From Corynebacterium kroppenstedtii (GTDB taxonomy: Bacteria > Actinomycetota > Actinomycetes > Mycobacteriales > Mycobacteriaceae): a DNA stretch of 64,000 nucleotides. The position numbers were made by a program, and so were the translations under genes. The DNA is taken from contig NZ_CP069792.1 of the NCBI RefSeq assembly GCF_016894245.1, forward strand, positions 1,488,001 to 1,552,000, in the 5' to 3' direction. Under the pieces are notes generated by a model. That model worked only from the letters and a program-made list of their open reading frames with translations. It did no database searches and was not told where the DNA came from. Shown here piece after piece: positions 55,864 through 64,000 of the stretch (positions are counted from its first letter, which is position 1; each line of letters begins with the position of its first letter).

Positions 55864-58593
55864 TTAGCTACGGTCGTACTCGCGCGCCGCAGCGAAACGG
55901 TGCTGATTATCCTTACCCTCTGCGATCAGCCGACGGAAGCCGGCGGGCAATTCTTCGTCGTTGACCAGTTTCTCGGCTCTAGCGATAGCCTCGTCTGATG
56001 TATCCCATGACGGATACATCCCCGCCAGCACCCGCAGAGCCATTTCGCCGTTGAGGTTCTCCCATACACCAAGGGCTTCATCGAAATAACGATCGCGGTA
56101 GTCGGCTAAGAGCTCATCGCTACCAGCAGTCCTAAATCCTGCGACATTAGACAACAACTGGCGGTTTGACAGCGTCGACGCATCCTCGCCCATGATGTGA
56201 TCCCACACGCGAGACTTATTCTCCGCCGTCGGTATGAGCGCCCGTGCTGCAATTGCCGCTTGTTCGCCCAACGACGAACGATCGTTTGCTGAGGTTTCGT
56301 CGATAAGTGTTATGACCTCGTCCTGTGAGACCTCGTAGGAACCGCTGGAAGCAGCGAGCATTTTGATAGCAAGCCACGTCATATCGGTATCGATTGAGAG
56401 GCCGTCCAGTGCGACAGCCTCAGGAGTTCCATCGACAATCGCGCGCGCGATAGCAACAGTCTCCGGGGTGGGCTCCACATTGGGCAGCTCTTTTACTGCC
56501 GCGAGTTGGGTATCGCTGCCCGGAGCAGCCGCCCGTGCCGTTGATACCAAAGCATGAGTAACCGCATCCCAGCCTTCGTCGGCAAGCCACGTTGGGTCGG
56601 CATAGTTTTTAGCTGCGGACACAACTTGTCGAACTAATTGCTGAACGACGGCGGTCTCCGTCTCATGAGGTAGGCCTCGTTCCACAAGCGCGATGAAATC
56701 GCGTGCGCGCAAACGACCAGCGCGCAGACGTTCCCATTCCGCTGACCAGCAGAGCGCGCGGGCCATGGGATCTTTAATGGACGGCAGGTGATCCAGGACA
56801 AACTCGTTCGAAGCATCGTCGAGATCGATGAGTGCATATGTCAGATCGCCATCATTGGGCAGAATGAGATCACCCACGGGAGTACCGACGAGCTCTGGAA
56901 CCTCGGTGCTCTCACCGTGGATGTCCAACTCAGTGCGAGCTGTTCGAACGACGTCACCATTCTTAAGGGAATAGACGCCGACGCCGATGCGGTGATCGCG
57001 ATGCTCGCCCTCACCCGGTTGCGCGCCACTTTGTTTGACAGCAACGGAGGCGTAGACCCCGTCCTTAGTATGCGCATCCACGGACAAAGTATTGACGCCG
57101 GTGGTCTTAAGCCATTGATCAGCCCATTGGGACAGATCGCGCCCCGATGATTCCTCGAGTGCATCAAGGAGATCATCGAACGTGGCGTTGCCGTACTGAT
57201 GGCGCTGGAAATGGAGCCGTACACCGGCGAAGAATTCGTCGAGCCCGACATAGGCGGCTAGCTGCTTGAGAACAGATGCACCCTTGGCGTAGGTAATCCC
57301 GTCAAAATTCTGGTCGACAGTTTCGATGTCCGACGCGTCCGTCGAAATAGGGTGCGTGGACGACAACTGATCTTGCGCATAAGCCCAAGCCTTTTCGACA
57401 TGGGCAAATGTGACCCAAGCAGTGGTGTATTCACTGACCTCAGTTTGTGCCTGCGCTGAAGACCAGGTGGCGAACGATTCATTGAGCCAGAGGTCATTCC
57501 ACCACTTCATGGTGACGAGATCTCCGAACCACATATGCGCCATCTCGTGGAGGATGGTGTCATTGCGGCGCTCGTAGAGATATCGAGTAGTGGCCGACCG
57601 GAACACATAATCCTCACGGATAGTGACGGCGCCGGCGTTTTCCATTGCCCCCATGTTGTATTCGGGGCAGAAAACCTGGTCGTATTTCTTAAATGGATAC
57701 GGGATGCCGAAGTGCTTAGCGTAGAAATCGAAACCCTGTTTTGTTTCCTTAAATAGTTCGTCAGAATCGAGGTGCTCGGCTAACGCCCGCCGGCAATAAA
57801 GTCCGAGGGGAATTTCGATTTCGTGGCTGGCTGAGCCGGCTGATTCGTCCGACGTTTCGGGGTGTGGGGTAATGGTTCCGCGCCAGACATCGGTGGCTTC
57901 GGTGTATGGCCCGGCCATAAAAGCAATTAAATAGGTAGAAAGAGGATAGTCAACCTCAGCTTCATGAATGGCGACCGTCGTGTGAGAGTTGTCACCATCG
58001 GTCGTGAGAATCCCCGCTCGGGGAGAGGTCACCGTTGTACTGACAGGGCCATTTGTAATGAGCCGCCACGAATCAGGAGTGATGACCTGCACACGGTACG
58101 TAGCTTTGAGATCCGGCTGATCGAAGCAAGCGAAGACGCGTTTGGCGTCGGCGGTTTCGAATTGTGTATAGAGGTAGACGCCGTTGTCCGATGGGTCGAC
58201 GAACCGGTGAAGCCCTTCGCCTGAGGTTGAATAGCGGCATTCGGCGCACACGGTGACGCGGTTGTCGCCAGGTTGTAGATTGCGAAGCTGGATACCGGAT
58301 TCTTCGTCATACTGGTTATCCGAATAACGGATCGCATCGGTCGTAACATCGGCTCCGTTGAGCTGAACGGATGTTACTCGCGAGGCTCGGAGATCTAGGA
58401 AGGTTCCTTGCTCCAGATCGCCCTCCGACACACCGTCGCGTGTGTGGAACCACACTGTGGTCTTCGATGTAAAAGTTTCTTCTCCAGGAAGCCCGTGTCC
58501 GTCAGTGAAGTCTAAAATGATGGAGTATCGGTCCACTCCGATGAGTGCGGCCCGGTTTTTAGCTTCTTGCCAGGTGAGATTAGTTGATGACAT
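55864..58593 (-). CDS. pepN: Aminopeptidase N (M1 family)
   Basis: A 909-residue zinc aminopeptidase. GAMENAGAVTIRED is the N-terminus-binding exopeptidase motif, and HEMAHMWFGD (HExxH) with WLNESFATW gives the zinc ligands and catalytic Glu; the ERAP-like C-terminal helical domain follows. Cytosolic, no signal. ATG 58593 is preferred (AAAGGA upstream) over the in-frame ATG at 58614. Position next to an Rv2466c-like gene equals Rv2467. Confidence 0.94.
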   Translation of the reverse strand: MSSTNLTWQEAKNRAALIGVDRYSIILDFTDGHGLPGEETFTSKTTVWFHTRDGVSEGDLEQGTFLDLRASRVTSVQLNGADVTTDAIRYSDNQYDEESGIQLRNLQPGDNRVTVCAECRYSTSGEGLHRFVDPSDNGVYLYTQFETADAKRVFACFDQPDLKATYRVQVITPDSWRLITNGPVSTTVTSPRAGILTTDGDNSHTTVAIHEAEVDYPLSTYLIAFMAGPYTEATDVWRGTITPHPETSDESAGSASHEIEIPLGLYCRRALAEHLDSDELFKETKQGFDFYAKHFGIPYPFKKYDQVFCPEYNMGAMENAGAVTIREDYVFRSATTRYLYERRNDTILHEMAHMWFGDLVTMKWWNDLWLNESFATWSSAQAQTEVSEYTTAWVTFAHVEKAWAYAQDQLSSTHPISTDASDIETVDQNFDGITYAKGASVLKQLAAYVGLDEFFAGVRLHFQRHQYGNATFDDLLDALEESSGRDLSQWADQWLKTTGVNTLSVDAHTKDGVYASVAVKQSGAQPGEGEHRDHRIGVGVYSLKNGDVVRTARTELDIHGESTEVPELVGTPVGDLILPNDGDLTYALIDLDDASNEFVLDHLPSIKDPMARALCWSAEWERLRAGRLRARDFIALVERGLPHETETAVVQQLVRQVVSAAKNYADPTWLADEGWDAVTHALVSTARAAAPGSDTQLAAVKELPNVEPTPETVAIARAIVDGTPEAVALDGLSIDTDMTWLAIKMLAASSGSYEVSQDEVITLIDETSANDRSSLGEQAAIAARALIPTAENKSRVWDHIMGEDASTLSNRQLLSNVAGFRTAGSDELLADYRDRYFDEALGVWENLNGEMALRVLAGMYPSWDTSDEAIARAEKLVNDEELPAGFRRLIAEGKDNQHRFAAAREYDRS

Positions 58594-58743
58594 TCCTACG
58601 TTGTGTCCTTTCATTGGAGGGGTTTGAATTATGTGAGAGCATAACCTTCCCAGATATTGAGACTACTAGGTGATCAAAAATTGTGAGAGCAATGAGCTTT
58701 CGGTGGACACAACGACAACGCACAGATATATGGAGGTAATGAC

Positions 58744-59385
58744 ATGGCCGATAAACAACGAGTCGATTTTTGGTTTGATGTCTCGTGCCCGTTTTGCTGG
58801 GTAACATCCCGGTGGATTAAAGAGGTAGAAAAAGTCCGGGATATCACTGTGGTTTGGCATCCTATGAGCTTGTCTGTCCTCAATGAGAACAATGATGATC
58901 TTCCCGACGATTACAAGAAGATGATGAAAGCGACGTGGGGCCCCGCGCGCGTTGCTGCTCTCATTGCGGATGAGGATCCGGCGAAGTTAGACGCTTACTA
59001 CACCGCAATGGGCACGCGAGTTCACGATAAGAAAGAAGTCGACGCGCACGCTGGGGAGGAATTCGACGACGTGCTCCGGGATGCCCTAAAAGAGATTGGT
59101 CTTCCGTCGTCGTACCTTGACGTGGCGCACTCCACCGAGCAGGACGATTCGTTACGTCGTCACCATCAGGGCGCGATGGATGCGGTAGGAGACGACGTAG
59201 GGACTCCAGTGCTCAAGTTGGGTGATAACGCTTTCTTCGGGCCGGTAATCACCCGTGTACCGCGTGGGGAAGATGCTGGACGAATCTTCGACGGGGCAGT
59301 GGCCCTGGCAGGGTTCCCGCACTTCTTCGAATTGAAACGATCTCGCACAGAGATGCCAGAAAACAAGACTGCTGAGCTACCCTAG
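58744..59385 (+). CDS. DsbA-family mycothiol-linked oxidoreductase (Rv2466c-like)
   Basis: A 213-residue cytosolic thioredoxin-fold protein with an inserted helical domain. The active site CPFC (Cys15, Cys18) is in VDFWFDVSCPFCWVTSRW; the cis-Pro region is VGTPVLKLGDNAFFGPVI. It belongs with the FrnE/DsbA-like group including Rv2466c, a mycothiol/mycoredoxin-dependent reductase. It starts behind GGAGGTAATG and is four bases from rpiB, so the two are co-transcribed. Confidence 0.85.
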   Translation: MADKQRVDFWFDVSCPFCWVTSRWIKEVEKVRDITVVWHPMSLSVLNENNDDLPDDYKKMMKATWGPARVAALIADEDPAKLDAYYTAMGTRVHDKKEVDAHAGEEFDDVLRDALKEIGLPSSYLDVAHSTEQDDSLRRHHQGAMDAVGDDVGTPVLKLGDNAFFGPVITRVPRGEDAGRIFDGAVALAGFPHFFELKRSRTEMPENKTAELP

Positions 59386-59389
59386 AGAT

Positions 59390-59866
59390 ATGCGCGTTTA
59401 TCTTGGTGCGGACCATGCTGGGTTCGAGTTGAAGAATATTATTGCTGCTCATTTGGAAAAGAACGGCCACGAGATCGTTGATTGCGGGGCTCATTCCTTT
59501 GATCCCAAGGATGATTACCCCGCTTACTGCATCGAGGCCTCTGCCCGGGTCGTGAATGATCCCGGATCATTGGGCATCGTAATCGGCGGTTCCGGGAACG
59601 GTGAGCAGATTGCCGCCAATAAGGTCAAGGGAGCCCGGTGTGCTTTAGCGTGGTCCGTGGAGACCGCCAAGCTCGCCCGGGAACATAACAACGCTCAGCT
59701 GATCGGCGTAGGGGCCCGTCAGCACTCCGAGGACGAAGCCCTAAAAATTGTCGACGCTTTCATCGAGACGCCGTGGTCAAATGAGGAACGCCATCAGCGG
59801 CGGCTCGATATTCTCGCGGAGTTTGAACGGACGGGGATGGCGCCCGCTTTGCCTGAAGACCAGTAG
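59390..59866 (+). CDS. rpiB: Ribose-5-phosphate isomerase B
   Basis: A 158-residue enzyme interconverting ribose-5-phosphate and ribulose-5-phosphate. YLGADHAGFELK opens it; IVIGGSGNGEQIAANKV places Glu72 where E. coli RpiB has a cysteine, the mycobacterial variant with a Glu base; AREHNNAQLIGVGARQ follows. It could also feed ribose-5-phosphate from the nucleoside locus at 40-47 kb into the pentose pathway. Confidence 0.95.
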   Translation: MRVYLGADHAGFELKNIIAAHLEKNGHEIVDCGAHSFDPKDDYPAYCIEASARVVNDPGSLGIVIGGSGNGEQIAANKVKGARCALAWSVETAKLAREHNNAQLIGVGARQHSEDEALKIVDAFIETPWSNEERHQRRLDILAEFERTGMAPALPEDQ

Positions 59867-59956
59867 TTTGTGTGGACGGCCGTGTGCGTTGCCGGTAGTT
59901 TGTCTCGTTGGTCGCCTGCACCCGGCTGCTCGGGCATAAACTTGCCATAAAAAGAA

Positions 59957-59997
59957 AGCATCTCTTGCGTAGTAGTTCGCGAGAGATGCTTTTGCTT
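59957..59997 (+). terminator. Terminator after rpiB
   Basis: AGCATCTCT and further pairs (59957-59969) match CGCGAGAGATGCT (59978-59990), followed by TTTGCTTT. Confidence 0.88.
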
Positions 59998-60087
59998 TAC
60001 TGGTGTTATCTTCTATCAGTTCTCCCTCCAGCAAAGGGAAGAATTTATCATCAGAGAGCGGTGTGCAGAACCTGATAAGGGTGGCGC

Positions 60088-60324
60088 TTAACCGTGGGTA
60101 TCGGAGTCGTTTTTTCTCCTGCGGTCAACTCGATTTTCGTGCCAGTGCTTAACTTCTTCAGAATCCCAGAGAGTCAACCCTTGGAACTTTGCCACTGGCT
60201 TCGGTGCGCGACCACGACCCGCGTAACTGGTGAATGTTCCCCGCGCTGTACCAGAAAACTCAGCGCATTGCGCTGCGGTCCACAGCTCGTGTCCTGAGTC
60301 TTTGTCAAGAAGGATCGGTGTCAT
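60088..60324 (-). CDS. Orphan excisionase/AlpA-like helix-turn-helix protein
   Basis: A 78-residue protein. ELWTAAQCAEFSGTARGTFTSYAGRGRAPKPVAKFQGLTLWDSEEVKHWHENR is a winged MerR-like HTH of the excisionase/AlpA class, with a basic tail. There is no integrase or phage gene nearby. TACACT (60333-60338 on the minus strand) eight bases before the ATG points to a leaderless message. A dispersed repeat lies 36 bases upstream. It could be a phage remnant or a chromosomal regulator. Confidence 0.7.
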   Translation of the reverse strand: MTPILLDKDSGHELWTAAQCAEFSGTARGTFTSYAGRGRAPKPVAKFQGLTLWDSEEVKHWHENRVDRRRKNDSDTHG

Positions 60325-60359
60325 GAGTCAGGAGTGTACGCCCGAAAAATGGGGGAGCG

Positions 60360-60388
60360 CTATGTAGCAAAACTCCAGCTAAATCGGG
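60360..60388 (+). repeat. Dispersed repeat, copy 2
   Basis: CTATGTAGCAAAACT (60360-60374) followed by CCAGCTAAATCGGG; partner of the copy at 13239-13267. It lies upstream of the orphan HTH gene (opposite strand). Confidence 0.5.
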
Positions 60389-60516
60389 TTGAAATCCGTT
60401 AAACTACTTATTACACCCCCGTATGTGTTCAACCTACGTTTAAAGGCGCTGCTTACCAAAGAATCTGTAGTTGTCGCCCCGATAAAGAACCGTTAACCAT
60501 TCGTTATCGAGATGGT

Positions 60517-60541
60517 AAAAAAGTTACCCCATAGTAGGGGT
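60517..60541 (-). terminator. Terminator of the ABC-F gene
   Basis: On the minus strand ACCCC-TACTAT-GGGGT (60526-60541) is followed by AAC and TTTTTT (60517-60522), 30 bases after the gene. Confidence 0.75.
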
Positions 60542-60570
60542 GCTGATAACGATATGGTTGCCAAAACTAA

Positions 60571-62349
60571 TTATTGGAACTCGACTGTACGGTGCCCTCG
60601 TTGCCCTTCCACCACCTCGTGATGGTCAACAATCAGGTGCCGAGCTTCCAACCGGCTAATCATTCGGCGGTCGTGAGTGACAACGAGCACTGTACCCTCA
60701 GCGGTCGCGATGGCATCCTGTACTTCCTCGATCAAGTCGACGGAGAGATGGTTCGTTGGTTCGTCGAGAAGGAGAATATGGGGAGGACGGGCTGCGATCA
60801 GGGCAAGTGCCACCCGCCGTTGCTGGCCTATAGACAGGTCTCCAACTGGCCGAATAGCGTCCTCTGGTGCTAACAGCCCAAGCTCGTCGAAGCTCACGGT
60901 GGGGTGGGGTGCTAACGCATACAGATTTTCTGCTGATTGTGTGGGGTCCTCCCATCGCTGTTCTTGGCGGAGAACGCCAATGTGCTGGTCTTCCCCAATG
61001 CGAACTTGGCCGCTCTCTGTTGGCACCGCGCCGGCGATAGCCCCCAGTAACGACGATTTTCCTGCTCCATTCGGGCCAGTAATCACCACTTTTTCACCAG
61101 GACGAATAGTCAAAGACCCCACGCGAACACGATCAGGGACAACGAGTCCTTGTAATTTAACGGCGAAATCCTCGTCTGATCCTGCGGCGACCCGACGACG
61201 CGGGATGGGGGCAGTCAAAGGCGCATCGAGGCCGAGAACTGCAGGAGGCTGTTCAACGCCGTTCTCCTCGAGTTCGGTGAGACGCTGACGTGCTGCACGG
61301 ATTCGGCGGGATAATTGACGTTCGGCCCGGTTACCGGCCATTCCGTACATAAGTTTTTCGTTGTCCCTCTTTGCCTTCTTCGGACCGGCTGACTCGTGAT
61401 GCGCCTCAATATCCTGTTCTAACTGATTTTTCTCCCTTTGCTCCGTCCTCCATTGATGCTCCCACAGCGCGCGCTCATGCCGACGGTGCTTGTCATAAGC
61501 GGTGTAGTTTCCCCTGAATATGTGGATTCCCTCTCGTCGGGGCACGATATCGCCGATGTGGGTACATACCGCATCGAGAAAATCTCGATCATGCGTAGCG
61601 ACGACAACTACGCCAGCGTGGTTACGAATGTGATCGATAACAAGTTCTCTGCCGCGATCGTCGAGGTGGTTCGTGGGCTCGTCGAGAAGGAGGATCTCGG
61701 GATTGCGAATGAGGGTAAGTGCTAGTCCAAGCCGCGCCCGCTGACCACCAGATAGATTGGCTGTTCTGCGGGTGAGTAATGGTTGGCCATCAACAGTCGT
61801 GGAGTCGTCATTGGTGAGGCCCAAGCTGTCGAGAATGATGTCCGCATTATGTTCGGCATTCCAGTCATCGTGGGCTGTGACATCGGAGAAGATGGTGGAG
61901 TAGCGCTCATTTGCTCGAGCAACCTCCTCGCCGGTGTCCGCGTTGGCGAGCGCCTCCGTCGCCTCCTCGAATGCTTGCAGGCGGCGTAGTGACGGCCCCA
62001 GAGCCTCGTGAACGAGCATTGTGCCCGTTGAATCGAAGGGCGCCTCTAATTCCTGCGAGCCAAGAACACGTTGCCCGACATGGGTGACGACGCCACTCGT
62101 GGGTTTGCGTCGGCCAGAGAGAACCCACATTAACGCCGATTTACCAGCACCGTTATCGCCGACCAGCCCGAGAACGTCGCCCGCTGACAATGTCAGATCG
62201 ACGTTGCGGAGAACCGGGACCCCCGAATAATCAAAACTGACTCCGTTGGCGATAAGTTGCGTCTGGGATAAATCAGTGGAGAGAGTCGTTGCTGTTAGTG
62301 ATGCGGAAGAATCGCCTGATAGCGGGGCGGGGGGAGTATCGGTAGGCAT
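60571..62349 (-). CDS. ABC-F family ATPase, possibly antibiotic-protective
   Basis: A 592-residue twin-ATPase without membrane segments. NBD1: GDNGAGKSA, LSGGQRARLGL, ILLLDEPTNHLDD. NBD2: GPNGAGKSS, a signature read as LSIGQQRRVAL (SIGQQ in place of SGGQ), LLLDEPTNHLS. The interdomain linker (about 300-360) is long and highly charged, unlike EttA. It is in the range of actinobacterial ribosome-protection ABC-F proteins (macrolide/lincosamide type), but the family also has housekeeping members, so resistance is only a possibility. TGGAGGAACC precedes the ATG. It interrupts the rpiB to tig order. Confidence 0.82.
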   Translation of the reverse strand: MPTDTPPAPLSGDSSASLTATTLSTDLSQTQLIANGVSFDYSGVPVLRNVDLTLSAGDVLGLVGDNGAGKSALMWVLSGRRKPTSGVVTHVGQRVLGSQELEAPFDSTGTMLVHEALGPSLRRLQAFEEATEALANADTGEEVARANERYSTIFSDVTAHDDWNAEHNADIILDSLGLTNDDSTTVDGQPLLTRRTANLSGGQRARLGLALTLIRNPEILLLDEPTNHLDDRGRELVIDHIRNHAGVVVVATHDRDFLDAVCTHIGDIVPRREGIHIFRGNYTAYDKHRRHERALWEHQWRTEQREKNQLEQDIEAHHESAGPKKAKRDNEKLMYGMAGNRAERQLSRRIRAARQRLTELEENGVEQPPAVLGLDAPLTAPIPRRRVAAGSDEDFAVKLQGLVVPDRVRVGSLTIRPGEKVVITGPNGAGKSSLLGAIAGAVPTESGQVRIGEDQHIGVLRQEQRWEDPTQSAENLYALAPHPTVSFDELGLLAPEDAIRPVGDLSIGQQRRVALALIAARPPHILLLDEPTNHLSVDLIEEVQDAIATAEGTVLVVTHDRRMISRLEARHLIVDHHEVVEGQRGHRTVEFQ

Positions 62350-62739
62350 GGTTCCTCCAGGGGTAGTGTCGTCACCCTTATTTTACGCGCCGGGTCTGCG
62401 GGTGACCGTTATTCTGTGGGGTATTGCTACTGGTGGTGCTCGCGTAACGGGCGACGTGGTTGCTTGCTTGACGTGGTTGCTTGCTTGAGGATGACGTGTC
62501 CGCGCTAGTGAGCGTTTCGACCGTGAGTCGCATGTGAGTCGCTTGTAAATAACGACGTCGTAGAGTGCACTGCAGAGTGAACTACGGAAAGTGAACTATA
62601 GAAGTGGATAATTTGCGGGAAGTTCGGGTTTGGTGAAACCGCGAACAGAATGTACTATGGCACCACACCGCGGAAAGAAGGTTCGTGGGCTTCGGAATGC
62701 ATGTTAGTAGCATTTCGCTCAGCTGCCGTTTTTCGCAAT
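62350..62739. other. Intergenic region before tRNA-Gly
   Basis: No gene seen in 390 bases. It contains a perfect 17-bp tandem duplication (62454-62470 and 62471-62487, unit ACGTGGTTGCTTGCTTG) and the tRNA-Gly promoter. Confidence 0.65.
62630..62658 (+). promoter_or_regulatory. Promoter of tRNA-Gly
   Basis: TTGGTG (62630-62635), exactly 17 bases, TACTAT (62653-62658), about 75 bases before the tRNA. Confidence 0.6.
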
Positions 62740-62811
62740 GGGAATGTCGTATAGTGGCTAATACCTCAGCCTTCCAAGCTGAAGACGCGGGTTCGATTCC
62801 CGTCATTCCCT
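62740..62811 (+). tRNA. tRNA-Gly (anticodon TCC)
   Basis: A 72-nt cloverleaf: acceptor GGGAATG / CATTCCC, anticodon stem TCAGC / GCTGA with loop CTTCCAA, T arm GCGGGTTCGATTCCCGT, discriminator T. CCA is not encoded. Confidence 0.93.
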
Positions 62812-62852
62812 CCGTTGTATCGGAGACATTAGAAGTCCCGATGGCATGAACG

Positions 62853-62893
62853 CCCGGCCAGTTTTCCACAATCGTGGAGGACTAGCCGGGTTT
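62853..62893 (+). terminator. Terminator of tRNA-Gly
   Basis: A long imperfect stem: 62853-62869 against 62874-62890 (CCCGGC...CCAC / GTGG...GCCGGG) with AATC loop, then TTTCGTC. Confidence 0.7.
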
Positions 62894-63172
62894 CGTCATG
62901 TAGCAATGCGGTTGCGTGATGCCCGCAGCGTCGTCTAGTCGTAGGGGCCGTCGTAAGGCAGAGAGCTGTTGTCATGGTGGAGTGGAGTGAACGACGTCGT
63001 TGCGCTCCATTGCCCATCGCCGTGGTGACCGTGTAGTATCAGCGAAAGCTCTTTCACCACGTATTTTGCGGTGGATAACGCTGAATAGTGGGGGTCATTG
63101 AAAGTGGCTAAAACGGTGCCCGTAGACTCTAGTTGTCTTCGGCGCACGTAGCCGGTGGACTTTCTTTCATAC
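62894..63172. other. Upstream region of tRNA-Pro
   Basis: No gene seen. A possible promoter for tRNA-Pro is TTGAAA (63098-63103) with TAGACT (63123-63128), spacer 19; a second TANNNT box, TAGTAT, is at 63034-63039. Confidence 0.4.
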
Positions 63173-63246
63173 CGGGGTATGGCGCAGCTTGGTAGCGCAC
63201 TCGCTTTGGGAGCGAGGGGTCGTGGGTTCGAATCCCGCTACCCCGA
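63173..63246 (+). tRNA. tRNA-Pro (anticodon TGG)
   Basis: A 74-nt cloverleaf: acceptor CGGGGTA / TACCCCG, anticodon stem CTCGC / GCGAG with loop TTTGGGA, T arm GTGGGTTCGAATCCCGC, discriminator A, CCA encoded (63247-63249). It lies just upstream of tig, as commonly in actinobacteria. Confidence 0.95.
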
Positions 63247-63353
63247 CCAGGAGTGGCCCGGCCGGTCAGACGCGAGGTTTGGCAGGCCGGGTCTCCACAA
63301 ATAGAGAGAAATTGTTTTCCGAATAACCAACGACACCACAGGAGTGTGCATCC

Positions 63354-64000
63354 GTGAAGAGCTCCGTTGAGCAACAGAGCGCGACTCGCGTAAAGCTTAC
63401 TGTCGAAGTTCCTTTTGACGAGCTGCAGCCGGAGATCGACCAAGCCTATCGCTCGCTGGCGCAGCAGGTCACACTCCCTGGCTTCCGTAAAGGCAAGGTT
63501 CCTCCGCGTGTTCTTGAAGCTCGGCTCGGGCGTGGGGCGATCCTCGACCAAGCTATCAACAATATGCTGCCCAGCCGCTACAGCCAAGCCGTCGAAGAGC
63601 ACGACCTCAAGGTCCTCACGCAGCCGACCATCGACATCACCCGGTTGGAAGATAATGAGCTCGTTGAGTTCACCGCGGAGGCTGATGTCCGCCCGGAGAT
63701 TGACCTTCCCGATTTTTCCACAATCGCTGTCGAAGTTGATCCGCTCGTTGCAGACGATGCCGCTGTTGACGCTGAGCTGGATAACCTCCGTGCACGTTTC
63801 GGCACTTTGAAGGCAGTGGAGCGCCCAGTTCAGAAGGATGACTTCGTCTCCATCGATCTGTCCGCGACTGTGGGTGGCGAACCCGTTGACGAAGCCACGA
63901 CTGAAGGCCTTTCCCATCAGGTTGGCAACGGTGAGCTCATTGAGGGCTTGGACGACGCCCTGGAGGGCATGAAGGTTGATGAATCAAAGACCTTTACGTC
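63354..64000 (+). CDS. tig: Trigger factor, N-terminal part
   Basis: A GTG-started frame behind AGGAG (63340-63344) stays open to the window end, giving 215 residues. [17 protein letters not shown] and the ribosome-binding signature [19 protein letters not shown] mark the N-terminal domain; from about residue 150 ([20 protein letters not shown] to [21 protein letters not shown]) the PPIase domain begins. Trigger factor is the ribosome-bound chaperone for nascent chains. Roughly the first half of the protein is present. Confidence 0.96.
   Translation, partial: MKSSVEQQSATRVKLTVEVPFDELQPEIDQAYRSLAQQVTLPGFRKGKVPPRVLEARLGRGAILDQAINNMLPSRYSQAVEEHDLKVLTQPTIDITRLEDNELVEFTAEADVRPEIDLPDFSTIAVEVDPLVADDAAVDAELDNLRARFGTLKAVERPVQKDDFVSIDLSATVGGEPVDEATTEGLSHQVGNGELIEGLDDALEGMKVDESKTFT

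Noticed and set aside
63129..63917. Long minus-strand open frame opposite trigger factor
   Set aside because: It is the antisense of tig, runs through tRNA-Pro, and its product has no recognisable domain.

Overview
The window reads as a contiguous piece of an actinobacterial chromosome of the order Corynebacteriales, most likely a mid-GC Corynebacterium. Evidence: class Ib ribonucleotide reductase genes (nrdH-nrdI-nrdE, then ftn and nrdF) followed by ctaD and serB; a dinG-pncB / clpS-DUF2017-murI-MBL-rph-rdgB-DUF3817-lprD block in the same order as in Mycobacterium; an orn/tRNA-His/L,D-transpeptidase/bcp neighbourhood; an ssb-ettA-thioesterase-pepN-DsbA-rpiB-tig block; and a luciferase-like monooxygenase/FMN reductase pair typical of corynebacteria. 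Many start codons have no Shine-Dalgarno but sit 6-9 bases after a TANNNT box, as expected for the leaderless transcripts common in this group. The species name (C. kroppenstedtii-like) would be a guess.

Layout. 1-4 kb: end of an AGCS sodium:amino-acid symporter, a MauE/DoxX plus DsbA-like envelope redox pair, phosphoglucomutase, tRNA-Ala. 4-8 kb: acetoin/butanediol dehydrogenase, a flavin monooxygenase with its own FMN reductase, and a Gfo/Idh/MocA oxidoreductase. 8-12 kb: an anchored MTB12-like protein with an ABC-2 exporter, a PNPOx-fold protein, NAD synthetase. 12.9-21 kb: zinc-free ribosomal protein L36, the ribonucleotide reductase locus with ferritin between its halves, and cytochrome oxidase subunit I. 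21-32 kb: serine synthesis, translation and DNA housekeeping, NAD salvage, cell-wall glutamate racemase, RNA and nucleotide quality control. 32-40 kb: three tRNAs, DUF4272, a glutamine amidotransferase, peroxiredoxin, oligoribonuclease, HAD phosphatase and an L,D-transpeptidase lipoprotein. 40-47 kb: a self-contained deoxynucleoside-use locus (nupC importer, cdd, deoA, a deoC fused to a phosphopentomutase-type enzyme, and a DeoR/SorC regulator). 48-64 kb: CopD-CtaG copper/oxidase assembly protein, Dps, an intergenic region with 23-bp tandem repeats and three DnaA boxes, ssb, ettA, thioesterase, aminopeptidase N, mycothiol-type DsbA, rpiB, an orphan excisionase-like HTH, a second ABC-F protein, tRNA-Gly, tRNA-Pro and the start of trigger factor.

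The most unusual items are (i) the in-frame DeoC-phosphohexomutase fusion, which would join the last two steps of deoxyribose-1-phosphate breakdown in one polypeptide inside a regulated nucleoside locus; (ii) three exact TTATCCACA DnaA boxes next to four 23-bp direct repeats between dps and ssb, with no dnaA nearby; (iii) a strong ribosome binding site before a short unannotated frame in the gap between ftn and nrdF; (iv) candidate operators upstream of butA, rpmJ and the deo genes; and (v) a composite repeat shared by two sites 47 kb apart. I saw no rRNA genes, CRISPR array, intact insertion sequence or prophage.
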